64,000 bases of DNA, taken from contig JAGRIJ010000010.1 of assembly GCA_020443295.1 (NCBI GenBank), positions 23,423 to 87,422 of the forward strand, read 5' to 3'. This document shows, in pieces, positions 39,124 through 48,251 of the stretch. The notes beneath the pieces were generated by a model that made no database searches, had not been told where the DNA came from, and saw only the letters and a program-made list of their open reading frames with translations. This stretch comes from Alphaproteobacteria bacterium. Its GTDB lineage: Bacteria; Pseudomonadota; Alphaproteobacteria; Micavibrionales; Micavibrionaceae. The first letter of the stretch is position 1; each line of letters starts with the position of its first letter. Both the position numbers and the translations under genes were made by a program.

Positions 39124-39756
39124 CTAAGTTACGGCCGTAGCCAGAAGCCCCGTCACTCCGGGCAGGATCTTCAGGGTTTTAACCGCGATATCTTCCGCCT
39201 TGAACCCTCCTTGTAAAAAAGCCGAACGAATGTCCTGGCAAGAGAAAAGTAAATGAGTCTCAGCCCCCGCGAACTTCCATTTTCGCATGGCGGATTCATC
39301 CGTAGCGTACAGGGCCATGGTCCCGCCGGGTTTTAAGACCCGGCGGCACTCGCGAAGCACGGCGGGCGCATCGTCCCAGAAATAAATCACATTGACGGCA
39401 AGGATTTTATCAAAAGAGTGATCGGCATACGGCAGGGAATAAAACTCGCCCAGAATCAGGGACACCCTTCCATCGTTCACTGCGCAGCGGTTAAGTTTGC
39501 AGGCCTGGGCCAGCATCTCTCTCGAAATATCAATGCCGTGAATGTTTGCGTGTGAAACATGCTGTGCCATCATATGCACGGCTTGGCCCGGACCGAAACC
39601 CAGTTCAAGAATGCGATCGTTCGGCTGAAGATTTAAAGCTTCAACCGCGGCTTTGTTTGGCACCGTGTTGACAAGACGCATGGCCCGGCCTACGGCGCGT
39701 CCGGTCATCCCTTTGGGGTGTTTGAGCTGCTCTCCGAGGGCGTGCCAGAAACTCAT
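39124..39756 (-). CDS. Class I SAM-dependent methyltransferase
   Basis: A 210-residue methyltransferase. The SAM-binding motif I is ILELGFGPGQAVHMMAQ around residue 50, motif post-I HGIDISREML and motif III-like CRRVLKPGGTMALY around 140. It resembles UbiE/phospholipid-type small methyltransferases; the substrate is unknown. Its ATG overlaps the stop of the upstream lipoprotein gene (ATGA), so the two are translationally coupled. Confidence 0.9.
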   Translation of the reverse strand: MSFWHALGEQLKHPKGMTGRAVGRAMRLVNTVPNKAAVEALNLQPNDRILELGFGPGQAVHMMAQHVSHANIHGIDISREMLAQACKLNRCAVNDGRVSLILGEFYSLPYADHSFDKILAVNVIYFWDDAPAVLRECRRVLKPGGTMALYATDESAMRKWKFAGAETHLLFSCQDIRSAFLQGGFKAEDIAVKTLKILPGVTGLLATAVT

Positions 39757-40031
39757 GGACGGGTTTGGGAGCGCTCTACGCAGCTAAACGTCGCAGTCGT
39801 CAGCCCCCACGGGCTTTTATCTTTTGTCTGCAGGACCGCATCCTTGCCATACTCTTCGCAATGAGAGCGGGCAAGATCCGCGACCTCTTCCGGGTCAATA
39901 AAGGTCGTATCATAATGGATAGTCATCAGATCCGGGGACTGCGTTTCGACCTTATAAGCGCCGCCCCAGACGGCAACGCAACCGCTAAGCAACACCGTAC
40001 CGGCTGCCAGAAAGATTATCCGCCGTAACAT
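39753..40031 (-). CDS. Small lipoprotein
   Basis: About 92 residues when started at the ATG at 40031, which follows GGAG at eight bases; a frame from 40046 is also open. The signal is LRRIIFLAAGTVLLSGC with lipobox LSGC. The mature domain (about 70 residues) has two further cysteines, in ARSHCEEYGKDAV and TATFSCVER, probably disulfide-bonded. Family not recognised. Four-base overlap with the methyltransferase gene. Confidence 0.75.
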   Translation of the reverse strand: MLRRIIFLAAGTVLLSGCVAVWGGAYKVETQSPDLMTIHYDTTFIDPEEVADLARSHCEEYGKDAVLQTKDKSPWGLTTATFSCVERSQTRP

Positions 40032-40222
40032 AGCTGTTCGCTCCATGGATCAAGATTAGGTCTTGAAGCTGAAGTGAAGCTGAAAAAACAAGATTCAAAA
40101 TTCACAAAAATAGATATCGAAACTAAAAGATAAGAGATAAAGCAAAAAAATTTTTGTATTTCAGGACTTTACTATACACTGAAAGCGCTGATCCTTCTGA
40201 GGTGAAAAGTGAAGTAGAAAAA

Positions 40223-40525
40223 ATGAAAAAAAGCATAGTTCTGTCAATTTTTTTTGCTTGTCTGTTCTTGAACTTTTTTCAACGCCTGGCGCTTTTGCAG
40301 AAAGCCCTTACGATACCAAGTATATTCAATCTCAGCCTGCTCTGAAAAGTAATGAAGTGCAGTCTAATGAATCTACGCCTAAAAATTCTGTGGTCACACC
40401 TTCTTTATTGGGTCTTAAAGGAGGGTGGAGCATTACATGTCCTAAAGGAAATCACCTTGTTGGCACGAGGTCTGTAAACTATAAAGGCAATTCTAATTTT
40501 ATATACTATTCATGCTTTATAGGTG
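40223..40525 (+). pseudogene. Frameshifted and truncated exported-protein remnant
   Basis: An ATG at 40223 starts MKKSIVLSIFF, a signal peptide start, but the frame closes after 40 codons. After a run of eight T (about 40248-40255) the +1-shifted frame continues as LSVLELFSTPGAFAESPYD, a natural end of the signal peptide with an A-F-A cleavage site. Adding one T would restore one frame: signal peptide plus about 80 residues containing GGWSITCPKGNHLVGTRSV. The sequence then runs into the flavodoxin-like remnant at about 40520, so its 3' end is missing. Alternatives are a sequencing indel or T-run phase variation. Confidence 0.5.
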
Positions 40526-40758
40526 GGGGAGCCAAGGATAATTGCATCAGACTCATCAAGCTGCTTAAGGACCTCTTCGTTTAGCCTGCGGCTGCCCTTA
40601 AAATCCTGATCGAGAATCCGGTGTTGAGCCACCGAAACTCCTCTAACTGACGATACGCCCTTGGCAACGGCCCGCGCCATCTCAGCAGTATGCCCGCTGC
40701 CGGAGTGATAAACAATCGAGATTAAAGCTTTGCTTTTTGATATTTTGGGATCCGGCAT
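40510..40758 (-). pseudogene. Truncated flavodoxin-like gene
   Basis: An 82-codon 5' fragment of a flavodoxin / NADPH-dependent FMN reductase (WrbA-like) gene. SIVYHSGSGHTAEMARAVAKG is the FMN phosphate loop and DAIILGSPTYKA reaches the second loop, which normally continues with glycines. The frame stops there, about 100 residues short of a full flavodoxin, where the sequence meets the remnant on the plus strand. It lies 21 bases from the 3' end of tRNA-Gln. Confidence 0.65.
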
Positions 40759-40779
40759 AGTGCTTCAACGGTTAAGGAA

Positions 40780-40853
40780 TGGCTGGGGTACCTGGATTCG
40801 AACCAGGGATCGCGGTACCAAAAACCGCTGCCTTACCGCTTGGCCATACCCCA
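40780..40853 (-). tRNA. tRNA-Gln (anticodon TTG)
   Basis: The minus strand folds into a full cloverleaf. Acceptor arms TGGGGTA (40853-40847) and TACCCCA (40790-40784) pair; the discriminator G and an encoded CCA follow to 40780. The anticodon stem is GCGGT/ACCGC around loop TTTTGGT with anticodon TTG, reading CAA glutamine codons. The T-loop TTCGAAT is standard. This is the only tRNA I found in the window. Confidence 0.95.
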
Positions 40854-41011
40854 ATGCCTGAACGTGGGATTCAGAGAAGGGAACCTTATACCAGACGCCT
40901 CCGGAAACGCAAGCCTTCTTTGGGCCAAAAATAAAGAGTTTAAAGCTCCCGTAATTTTACCCGAAAGTCCAACTTATCCGCAGCATAGCGCGAAAGGTTA
41001 ACGGGTTTTTC

Positions 41012-41040
41012 TTGGCCATATTTTCCAAAATGTTTATAGT
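41012..41040 (+). promoter_or_regulatory. Probable sigma70 promoter of the PodJ-like gene
   Basis: TTGGCC at 41012-41017 and TATAGT at 41035-41040 are separated by 17 bp. The leader to the ATG at 41129 would be about 82 bases. The gap between the tRNA and this gene contains nothing else convincing. Confidence 0.5.
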
Positions 41041-41128
41041 GCCAGTGAGAATCCGCAGAATCGTTGTTCTGAGGACCTTTGGTCTATAAATTTGGACCGC
41101 ACTGCTTACCGGAAGGGGTCGCCGCACA

Positions 41129-43561
41129 ATGGCTTTCAAGAGAACATCGGAAGGACGCGTATTTTTCAAGAGTACGGAGGACGATAACAAACCAACCAAC
41201 GGAAACGGAGGAGGAGCGGTCCACATGCCCGAACCGTCCCAGGCCGATCAAAACCAGATGCAGATCCTCATCCTTCTGAAATCCCTGAATTCAAAACTGC
41301 TCGATACGCAAGAAGAGCGGGCAGTTCTCAAGGAAGAGCTTCAGAAATACCGGGCTGAGCTGAAGGCGCTGGAGGAAAAGGCCAGGCATCACGAGCAGAG
41401 TTACATTGATCTTGAGCAAAAGGTCGCGGCCAAGCAGAATGAAACTTTCAAAAAGGCGTCCCGCGTCGAAGAAACGATGAAGGAAACCGCGCGGGAATTG
41501 GAACAGGCCCGCAAGCTGGTCGAAGCGCTCGAGGGAAGGTCGCAGGACAGTGAAGATGTCATCAAGTCCATCAGGGAAGATCTTTCGCAGCGCAAGAAAC
41601 TCGAAGATGAAATCCTGAACATCCAGAAATCTCTGGAACAGCAGCAAAAAGAACAATCCGACAAGATGGCGGAGAATCTTACCGCTTTCGTCGCGATGAC
41701 CAAGCGCATGGGCGAAACGGAGGCCCGTCAGGAAGCGCTGGATAACAAGATTGAGGAAGCCACTTCCGAGTTCCTGAAACTCGACCGCAAGATCAACAAG
41801 GCGATCGAAGACCGTTCGCGCCTTCTCCGCAAGATCGAACGCATGGAAGAAACGGTGCAGGAGACACGCGACGCCCTGAACGCCAAGGCCATGGTGCTTC
41901 TGACCAGTCAGGGGCGGATGGCCGCTGCCGATTATGCGCAGATCACGGATGGCTCGCTGGGGCCCGAGCATTTTCTTCCAGGAGCGATTCCCGACGGGCA
42001 GGAACAGAAATCCTTCTGGGGCCGGCACTTCCAGCTCGATCCGGCTTCGATCACTATGATCGTTGTTATTGGTCTGCTGCTCGGCTGGATGCTCAGCGAA
42101 ATTCGCCGCCCGCAAAATCTCACGGAGACGAAGCCTGCCGGGCAAATCAGTTGGACAGGCGAAAGAGCGTTACCTCCACCGGATAAAATGGCCTCGAATG
42201 ACACGGATAAATATTCAGGCGCAGAATCTCCGTCTGAAAGCGCAGAGCCGGATTCTTCATCGGAGTTTGCTTCCGTTCCCGAAGCAGTCGAGTCTAAATC
42301 TCTGCCGCAGCCCGAGGCCATTGCGGAAGATGCATCCTCCTCCTCCTCATTGCCTTCGGAGACAGAAGCGGCAACGGAAGTTGCCGAAGCCCCGCCGATA
42401 CCGCTGACAGCCGACACGGGCGAAGATATGAAAGTAACGCCCGAAGCAATTGATCAGGCAATCGAGGCTGAAGACGACAAGACCTTGATGGCGGCGATGG
42501 AAAAAAATCCCGACGCTCTGGCCGATCGCCTGAACGAAATCGAACCCTCCAGCCTGAGTTCAGAGGACATGAAGGATCCGTCTGCGGCCGGGGAGCAGGA
42601 AGCCACTGAATCTCAAGCCGCGCCTGAAGAAACGACATCGGGCAAATCCTTGCGTGAAAGGTTGAAACCCGACCCTAACCTTCCTGAGAAATTGAAGCGC
42701 ATAGAAACCGATGCGTTCAACGGCATCAAGGAGGCCCAGCACGATATGGGGGCGATCTACGTTGCGGGTGATCTCGTCAAGCGCGATTTGAACAGGGCGG
42801 TATTCTGGTTTCAGGAGGCCGCAGATAACGGCGTCGCGAATGCCAAATATAACCTTGGCGTTCTCTATCATCAGGGCTTGGGGGTTAAAGCCGATCTGAA
42901 CAAGGCGTTAAGCCTGTATTCCGAAGCCGCGGAGATGGGGCACCCAGAAGCGCAATACAATCTCGGCATCGCCTATATCGGTGGCATCGGTTTTCCCTAT
43001 GATCCGGTCAAGGCCGCCCGGAATTTCGAGAGTTCCGCGAACAAGGGCGTAAAAGAGGCGGCTTATAATCTCGGTCTGATCTATGAGAACGGGCTGCTTG
43101 GAAAGCCTCAGCCGGACGAAGCTCTGATGTGGTATAAACAGGCTGCCGATCAGGGCAGCCCGGAAGCAAAAGCCGCTTTGGAGCAATTGGCCCAGTCTCT
43201 GGGAATAACCCTCACCGAAGTGAACAGGATCGTCGATTCTGTGCGGGCCGCAAAATATAAGGACGCGCCTTCATCCCTGTCCTCGCAGAAAAAACCGCAG
43301 GCAAAAGCCGATCCTGAATATCCCGTTCAGAAAAACAGTATCATAGACGCCAGATTTTCAGGTCAGCAGAAGCTGGTTGCGGAAATCCAGTCTGAATTGA
43401 TGAAGCGCGGCCTCTATCCCGGCCCGGTGGATGGACAGATCGGCCCGGTCACAACAGATGCGATCCGCACCTATCAGACCGCATCGAATATGGACGTGAT
43501 AGACGGGAAGCCGACACAGGCGCTTCTGTCCTATATGAAAACGTCCTCGGTCTCGGAATAA
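41129..43561 (+). CDS. PodJ-like polar localisation factor: coiled coil, one TM, SEL1 repeats, peptidoglycan-binding domain
   Basis: An 810-residue bitopic protein. Residues 45-255 are coiled coil (cytoplasmic). Residues 307-324 (SITMIVVIGLLLGWMLSE) are one transmembrane segment. An acidic and serine-rich linker spans 335-530. SEL1 repeats cover about 545-715 (A-x2-GD-x-Y..G..V-x-RD-x2-A-x2-W-F-x2-A type units). Residues 745-805 form a peptidoglycan-binding domain (ELMKRGLYPGPVDGQIGPVT). This order matches PodJ of Caulobacter and its relatives, which organise a cell pole. The name is by architecture, not by close identity. Confidence 0.75.
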   Translation: MAFKRTSEGRVFFKSTEDDNKPTNGNGGGAVHMPEPSQADQNQMQILILLKSLNSKLLDTQEERAVLKEELQKYRAELKALEEKARHHEQSYIDLEQKVAAKQNETFKKASRVEETMKETARELEQARKLVEALEGRSQDSEDVIKSIREDLSQRKKLEDEILNIQKSLEQQQKEQSDKMAENLTAFVAMTKRMGETEARQEALDNKIEEATSEFLKLDRKINKAIEDRSRLLRKIERMEETVQETRDALNAKAMVLLTSQGRMAAADYAQITDGSLGPEHFLPGAIPDGQEQKSFWGRHFQLDPASITMIVVIGLLLGWMLSEIRRPQNLTETKPAGQISWTGERALPPPDKMASNDTDKYSGAESPSESAEPDSSSEFASVPEAVESKSLPQPEAIAEDASSSSSLPSETEAATEVAEAPPIPLTADTGEDMKVTPEAIDQAIEAEDDKTLMAAMEKNPDALADRLNEIEPSSLSSEDMKDPSAAGEQEATESQAAPEETTSGKSLRERLKPDPNLPEKLKRIETDAFNGIKEAQHDMGAIYVAGDLVKRDLNRAVFWFQEAADNGVANAKYNLGVLYHQGLGVKADLNKALSLYSEAAEMGHPEAQYNLGIAYIGGIGFPYDPVKAARNFESSANKGVKEAAYNLGLIYENGLLGKPQPDEALMWYKQAADQGSPEAKAALEQLAQSLGITLTEVNRIVDSVRAAKYKDAPSSLSSQKKPQAKADPEYPVQKNSIIDARFSGQQKLVAEIQSELMKRGLYPGPVDGQIGPVTTDAIRTYQTASNMDVIDGKPTQALLSYMKTSSVSE

Positions 43562-43572
43562 AACCGGGCGTT

Positions 43573-44475
43573 TTATAATCGGTCTTTAATCAGCCCGTAT
43601 TTCACCCACCACCCCGGATGCTCGGATTGTATAGACTCTGCGGCGGCGATCGACTCTTCAACAGTAGCAAAAATTCCAAAGCAACTGGCGCCGGAGCCTG
43701 AAACCCGGTTGAGCAGGCATCCGTCTTCGACGCCAAGGGCAAGAAGACATTCTTCGATTTCAGGGACGATCGCAAGGGCCGGCTGCGTCAAATCGTTCTC
43801 CATGCGGTTTAAAAAACCCGTAAAGGAAATGATATCGCCGAATTCTTCCGGAAGTGCGGAGGGTGTCTTGTATCCGGCTTGAAAATGGCTGAAAACCTCG
43901 CGGGTCGGGCAGGGGCAAAGAGGATTCACCAGAACGACGGGAAGCTCAGGAAGAGGGGGAACCGGCTCGATAATTTGGCCGATCCCGAGAATGCGCCCGG
44001 AGCGCCCGTGAAATGTGATGGGCACATCGGCTCCAAGAGCGTTGAGCACAGGAGGGAGATAAGAAGCATCCGGGGGAAGTCCCCATAGTTTAATCAATCC
44101 TTTGAGCGCTGCCGCGGCGTCGCTGGACCCGCCGCCAAGCCCCGCCGCCAAAGGCAGGTTTTTGGTCAGATGGATGCGGGCGCAGGGATCCAGCCCCGCA
44201 GATTCCGCGAGGGCGGAGGCTGCGCGGACGACGATATTGGTGGAAGAGATCCCGGAATCTTTTTCTTGGGCGCTGAAATTTCCGGCATGCGGGCCGTCGA
44301 CTTCAAATTCAAAATGATCGGAGTATGTCACGGTAAGATCGTCACCGATATCCGCGAAAGCCACAAGCGAGTCCAGCTCATGATACCCGTCTGGTCGCTT
44401 GCCGGTAACGTGCAGGTAAAGATTGATCTTGGCGGGGGCGAAAAGAGAAACCTTTCGGGAACGCTCATTCGCCAT
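43573..44475 (-). CDS. ispE: 4-diphosphocytidyl-2-C-methyl-D-erythritol kinase
   Basis: A 300-residue GHMP kinase of the MEP isoprenoid pathway, which phosphorylates CDP-ME at the 2-hydroxyl. It opens APAKINLYLHVTGKRPDGYHELDSL (family motif 1). The ATP loop is NLPLAAGLGGGSSDAAAAL, and the C-terminal motif is RVSGSGASCFGIF. It lies 14 bases after the TPR gene on the same strand. Confidence 0.96.
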   Translation of the reverse strand: MANERSRKVSLFAPAKINLYLHVTGKRPDGYHELDSLVAFADIGDDLTVTYSDHFEFEVDGPHAGNFSAQEKDSGISSTNIVVRAASALAESAGLDPCARIHLTKNLPLAAGLGGGSSDAAAALKGLIKLWGLPPDASYLPPVLNALGADVPITFHGRSGRILGIGQIIEPVPPLPELPVVLVNPLCPCPTREVFSHFQAGYKTPSALPEEFGDIISFTGFLNRMENDLTQPALAIVPEIEECLLALGVEDGCLLNRVSGSGASCFGIFATVEESIAAAESIQSEHPGWWVKYGLIKDRL

Positions 44476-44489
44476 CGGAACAATCCGGG

Positions 44490-46307
44490 TTAATCTTTTT
44501 TGACTCCGGAGGGGACAGGATCCGAATCCTTGACAGGAACGCCTGCAGCAAGCGTCTTGTTCAGGTCGTCCGGAAGCCCTTGGACGATTTTATCGACGGC
44601 CTTGGCCTTCATGTCCGGGTCGTCCGTGTAATTCTTGGACCGCTCCCACTGGAATTTTGCTTCTCTCTTGCGTCCCACGCGCCAGTAAACATCTCCCAGA
44701 TGATCGTTGATGACAGGATCATAAGGAAGCAGCGCAACGGCGCGCTCCAGTTCGGGCACGGCGGCCTTGTATTTGCCCAGACGGTAAAGCACCCATCCCA
44801 GAGAATCTGTAATATACCCGTCATCTGGGCGCAACGTGACCGCTTTACGGATCATATTCTGCGCTTCGTCCAGATGTAAGCCCCGGTCCGCCCAAGCATA
44901 ACCGAGATAGTTGAGAACGTAGGGATGGTCCGGCTTGATATCAAGCGCGGCAAGCAGGTCTTTTTCCGCAGCGTCCCAGTTGCCCAGACGCTCGTAAGAC
45001 ATTCCCCGGACATAATAAAGGTGCCAGTATTTTCCGGAAACCTTACCGCCATCCATCATTTTTTCGGCTTGGGTGTAGGCTTTTACGGATTTGTCGAACT
45101 GGTCCTGCCTGCGGTAGATATCGCCGATCTTGATCTGGGAATCGATATCATGGTTCTTTTCAGAGAGGTTTTTCAGGATATTGAGAGCATCGTCAAAACG
45201 CTCCATGCTTTCGTAGGCATCGGCGATGCTTCGCTGTGCATCTGGATAAAACCGGCTGTCCTTGGGGACGCTCTGATAATAGGAAATCGCTTCATCATAA
45301 CGGTCATGGCGGTTGGCGATATAAGCCAGCAGAAACTTCGCCTCCGTGATATCCGGATTTAAATACAGCGCCATCGAAGCCAGAACGCGGGCGCTTTCGT
45401 CGTTGAATTCTTGATATAAAACTTTCGAGATATCAAAAAATGCCAGACCCAGCCCGTGCTTGGGACTCTTGATGGTCTGGAAAATTTCGGCGGCCTTCCC
45501 GTCCTTGATTTTCTGGACTTTATCAGCGGTTTCACGGTCCCCCGGCCAGTCTTTAAGAATGGCCTGATAAAACTCTAACGCCTTTTCCGTACGCCCGATA
45601 TGTGCGTACAAATCGCCCACGCGCTCATTCTCTCCTAAGCCCATACTGTCGGAGTTTGCAAAATGCTCAAGCAGTTTCTTGACCTGATCGGTCTGCTTCA
45701 GATAATCGGCAATCAGAATGGCATGGTAAAGCTGCAGGGGATTATCCTGAAGGCGTGCAATCTCCAGTTTTCCTTGTCCGGCCTTCGTCCAGCTTTCAAG
45801 AACTGGCCCGATAAACTGGGTCATCTCATCCTTGGGGGTCTTTAAAATAAGATCGCTGGCCTTGGCATACTTCTCCTTGCTGATCGCATCCATAATCAGG
45901 AAGACCTGCGCCACGCTGTTCTGGGAATCCGGATCGACGCTCACAATCCGCTGCGCCAGCTGGATGGCTTTTTCAGGATACCCCGAACCCATGGCGAGGA
46001 TCATCGCGCGTCGGAGAACGGAGGGGTCTGAAACGCCGCTCGTCACAAGCTGGTCAAGAAAACCGTTCGCTTCTTCCCAGTCATGATGGCTTTGTGCAAA
46101 ACGGGCGGACAGGTAAGCGCCGGCCAAAGGGTCGGTCGGGGTAAAAAGGGCCGCCATGCTTTTGGCGGCATCCTCTCCCGCCTGCGGTTCCGTAGCGGTG
46201 GTATCGGTCTCTACGCTGGCCTGATAAGTATAAGGAATATCAGCCTTATCCAGTCCCGTACAGAGTAAGATCGCACACCCCGCGAACAGCAGTTGACTTA
46301 ATTTCAT
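44490..46307 (-). CDS. Exported TPR-repeat protein
   Basis: A 605-residue protein with an N-terminal signal (LSQLLFAGCAILLCTG; a cysteine is present but the lipobox is not canonical). The rest is at least ten tetratricopeptide units, for example EKALEFYQAILKDWPGDRET, DEAISYYQSVPKDSRFYPDA, AEKDLLAALDIKPDHPYVLN and LGKYKAAVPELERAVALLPY. It probably serves as a periplasmic scaffold. This gene beside ispE and ETF-QO is a familiar alphaproteobacterial arrangement, from memory. Confidence 0.88.
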   Translation of the reverse strand: MKLSQLLFAGCAILLCTGLDKADIPYTYQASVETDTTATEPQAGEDAAKSMAALFTPTDPLAGAYLSARFAQSHHDWEEANGFLDQLVTSGVSDPSVLRRAMILAMGSGYPEKAIQLAQRIVSVDPDSQNSVAQVFLIMDAISKEKYAKASDLILKTPKDEMTQFIGPVLESWTKAGQGKLEIARLQDNPLQLYHAILIADYLKQTDQVKKLLEHFANSDSMGLGENERVGDLYAHIGRTEKALEFYQAILKDWPGDRETADKVQKIKDGKAAEIFQTIKSPKHGLGLAFFDISKVLYQEFNDESARVLASMALYLNPDITEAKFLLAYIANRHDRYDEAISYYQSVPKDSRFYPDAQRSIADAYESMERFDDALNILKNLSEKNHDIDSQIKIGDIYRRQDQFDKSVKAYTQAEKMMDGGKVSGKYWHLYYVRGMSYERLGNWDAAEKDLLAALDIKPDHPYVLNYLGYAWADRGLHLDEAQNMIRKAVTLRPDDGYITDSLGWVLYRLGKYKAAVPELERAVALLPYDPVINDHLGDVYWRVGRKREAKFQWERSKNYTDDPDMKAKAVDKIVQGLPDDLNKTLAAGVPVKDSDPVPSGVKKD

Positions 46308-46417
46308 TATTTTAACCCTTTCGGTTACAGAATAAACTGATTTGGCTTTTTTCTCAAATGACTTTCTTAAAAAAACGCTCCCGGAAACAGGTCAGGCGCG
46401 GGTTTCAGGCAGTAATA

Positions 46418-48070
46418 TTACATATTTGAATAATTCGGTCCGTCTCCTCCCTGCGGAACAACCCAGTCAATATTCTGCGACGGATCCTTGATGTCACAGG
46501 TCTTGCAATGAACGCAGTTCTGGCTGTTAATCTGTAGTTTCAAGTCTCCCTGATTATCCTTAATTATTTCATAAACTGCCGCCGGGCAGTATCTCTGGGC
46601 CGGCTCGTCATATTCGGGCAGATTGACCTGCACGGGGATATCCGGGTCTTTGAGCTTGAGGTGAACAGGCTGCCCTTCCGCATGGTTGGTGTTTGAAAGC
46701 TGAACGGACGTCAGCCGGTCAAAAGTTAAAACGCCGTCCGGTTTGGGATATGGAATAGGAACGCTGGCAGAGGCCTTGGCCAGTTGCGCATAATCGGCAT
46801 GATTGCGCAGCGTCCAGGGAGAATACCCGCAGGTCAGCGTTTCCCATGCGGCATTGATCAGCCCGAACCAGAGCCCTTTATGAAAACCGGGACGGATGTT
46901 CCGCACAACCTTCAATTCCTGCCACACCCAGCTTTCTTTAAGTTTTTCAGGATACGGCGTACATTCTTCGCCATAGGAGACTGTTTTGTCGGAAAGCATC
47001 GGGTAAAGGCTTTCTGCGGCGATCATTCCCGATTTCATCGCCGTATGGTTGCCCTTGATCTTGGGAACGTTAAGAAATCCTGCCGTATCTCCAATCAGGA
47101 CGCCGCCGGGAAAGGTTGGCTTTGGCAGAGACTGAAACCCGCCTTCAACCAGGGCCCTCGCTCCGTAAGCGATGCGTTTACCGCCCTCCAGCGTCTCGCG
47201 GATGGCGGGATGCGTCTTCATGCGTTGCATTTCCTCGAAGGGTGAAAAGTAGGGATTCATGTAATCCAGCCCGACGACAAACCCGATGGACACGATATTC
47301 TGATCCATGTGATAAAGCCACGATCCGCCATAGGTACGGGAATCCAGCGGCCATCCGATCGTATGAAGCACATGGCCGGGCTTGGATTTCTCCGGCGAGA
47401 TTTCCCAAAGCTCCTTGATCCCCAGCCCGTAAGTCTGCGGGTCGCTCTCACGGCGCAAATCAAATGCCTTGATCAGTTGCTTGGTAAGCGATCCGTGGCA
47501 CCCTTCTGCAAAAACGGTTTGCCGCGCATGAAGTTCAACGCCCGCCGCAAAATCCGGCCCGGGAGTCCCATCCGTGTTAAGCCCCATATCTCCCGTGGCC
47601 ACGCCGATGACGGCACTCTCCTCGTTATAAAGAATCTCCGCTGCCGCAAAGCCGGGAAAAATTTCGACCCCCAGCGCTTCGGCCTGTTCGGCAAGCCACC
47701 GGGCAAGTAAGCCCAGAGAAATGATATAATTTCCTTTATTATGCATTTGCGGCGGGGTAGGCAGCCGGAAGGCCCGTTTTTCCGTCAAAAACAAAAAACG
47801 GTCTTGCGTAGCCGGCACATGCAGAGGCGCTCCTCTTTCCTTCCAGTCGGGGATCAGTTCAGCCAATGCACGGGGTTCAAAAACCGCGCCGGAAAGAAGA
47901 TGAGCGCCGATTTCCGATCCCTTCTCCAGAACGCAGACGCTTAAATCTTTTCCATCCTCTGCCGCAAGCTGCTTGAACCGGATGGCGCAGGAAAGGCCCG
48001 AAGGTCCGCCGCCGACAATAACGACGTCATATTCCATGACTTCCCGGTCTGATCGTAAGGCTTCTGGCAT
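46418..48070 (-). CDS. Electron transfer flavoprotein-ubiquinone oxidoreductase
   Basis: A 550-residue flavoprotein that passes electrons from ETF to ubiquinone in fatty-acid and amino-acid oxidation. The FAD fold opens DVVIVGGGPSGLSCAIRFKQL. The ubiquinone region has GIKELWEI and GGSWLYHMD. The C-terminal [4Fe-4S] site is NCVHCKTCDIKDPSQNI with GGDGPNY at the end. The GAGGGA ribosome site supports the first ATG; a start at 48037 is also possible. Confidence 0.95.
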   Translation of the reverse strand: MPEALRSDREVMEYDVVIVGGGPSGLSCAIRFKQLAAEDGKDLSVCVLEKGSEIGAHLLSGAVFEPRALAELIPDWKERGAPLHVPATQDRFLFLTEKRAFRLPTPPQMHNKGNYIISLGLLARWLAEQAEALGVEIFPGFAAAEILYNEESAVIGVATGDMGLNTDGTPGPDFAAGVELHARQTVFAEGCHGSLTKQLIKAFDLRRESDPQTYGLGIKELWEISPEKSKPGHVLHTIGWPLDSRTYGGSWLYHMDQNIVSIGFVVGLDYMNPYFSPFEEMQRMKTHPAIRETLEGGKRIAYGARALVEGGFQSLPKPTFPGGVLIGDTAGFLNVPKIKGNHTAMKSGMIAAESLYPMLSDKTVSYGEECTPYPEKLKESWVWQELKVVRNIRPGFHKGLWFGLINAAWETLTCGYSPWTLRNHADYAQLAKASASVPIPYPKPDGVLTFDRLTSVQLSNTNHAEGQPVHLKLKDPDIPVQVNLPEYDEPAQRYCPAAVYEIIKDNQGDLKLQINSQNCVHCKTCDIKDPSQNIDWVVPQGGDGPNYSNM

Positions 48071-48251
48071 GAATCCCTCAAGTCTCCCGAATAATGAGAC
48101 CCCTTGATTATAAACACAAAATGCCCGCAGGGGGCGTTATTTCCTTAGAGAAAAGAAATTTAAGGGGATTTATGGATTTTTTCTGTCAAATCGGCCCGGA
48201 ATTGTGAAATAATACAGCCTAACAAAGACAAAAAGCGGACAGTGAAAAATA

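Noticed and set aside
41291..42145. Minus-strand frame of 284 codons
   Set aside because: Mirror of the coiled-coil region of the PodJ-like gene; Leu/Phe-rich composition is a product of the opposite codons.
46361..46417. T-run after the ETF-QO gene as an intrinsic terminator
   Set aside because: Seven T are present on the minus strand, but the preceding stem is only four or five pairs with a long loop.
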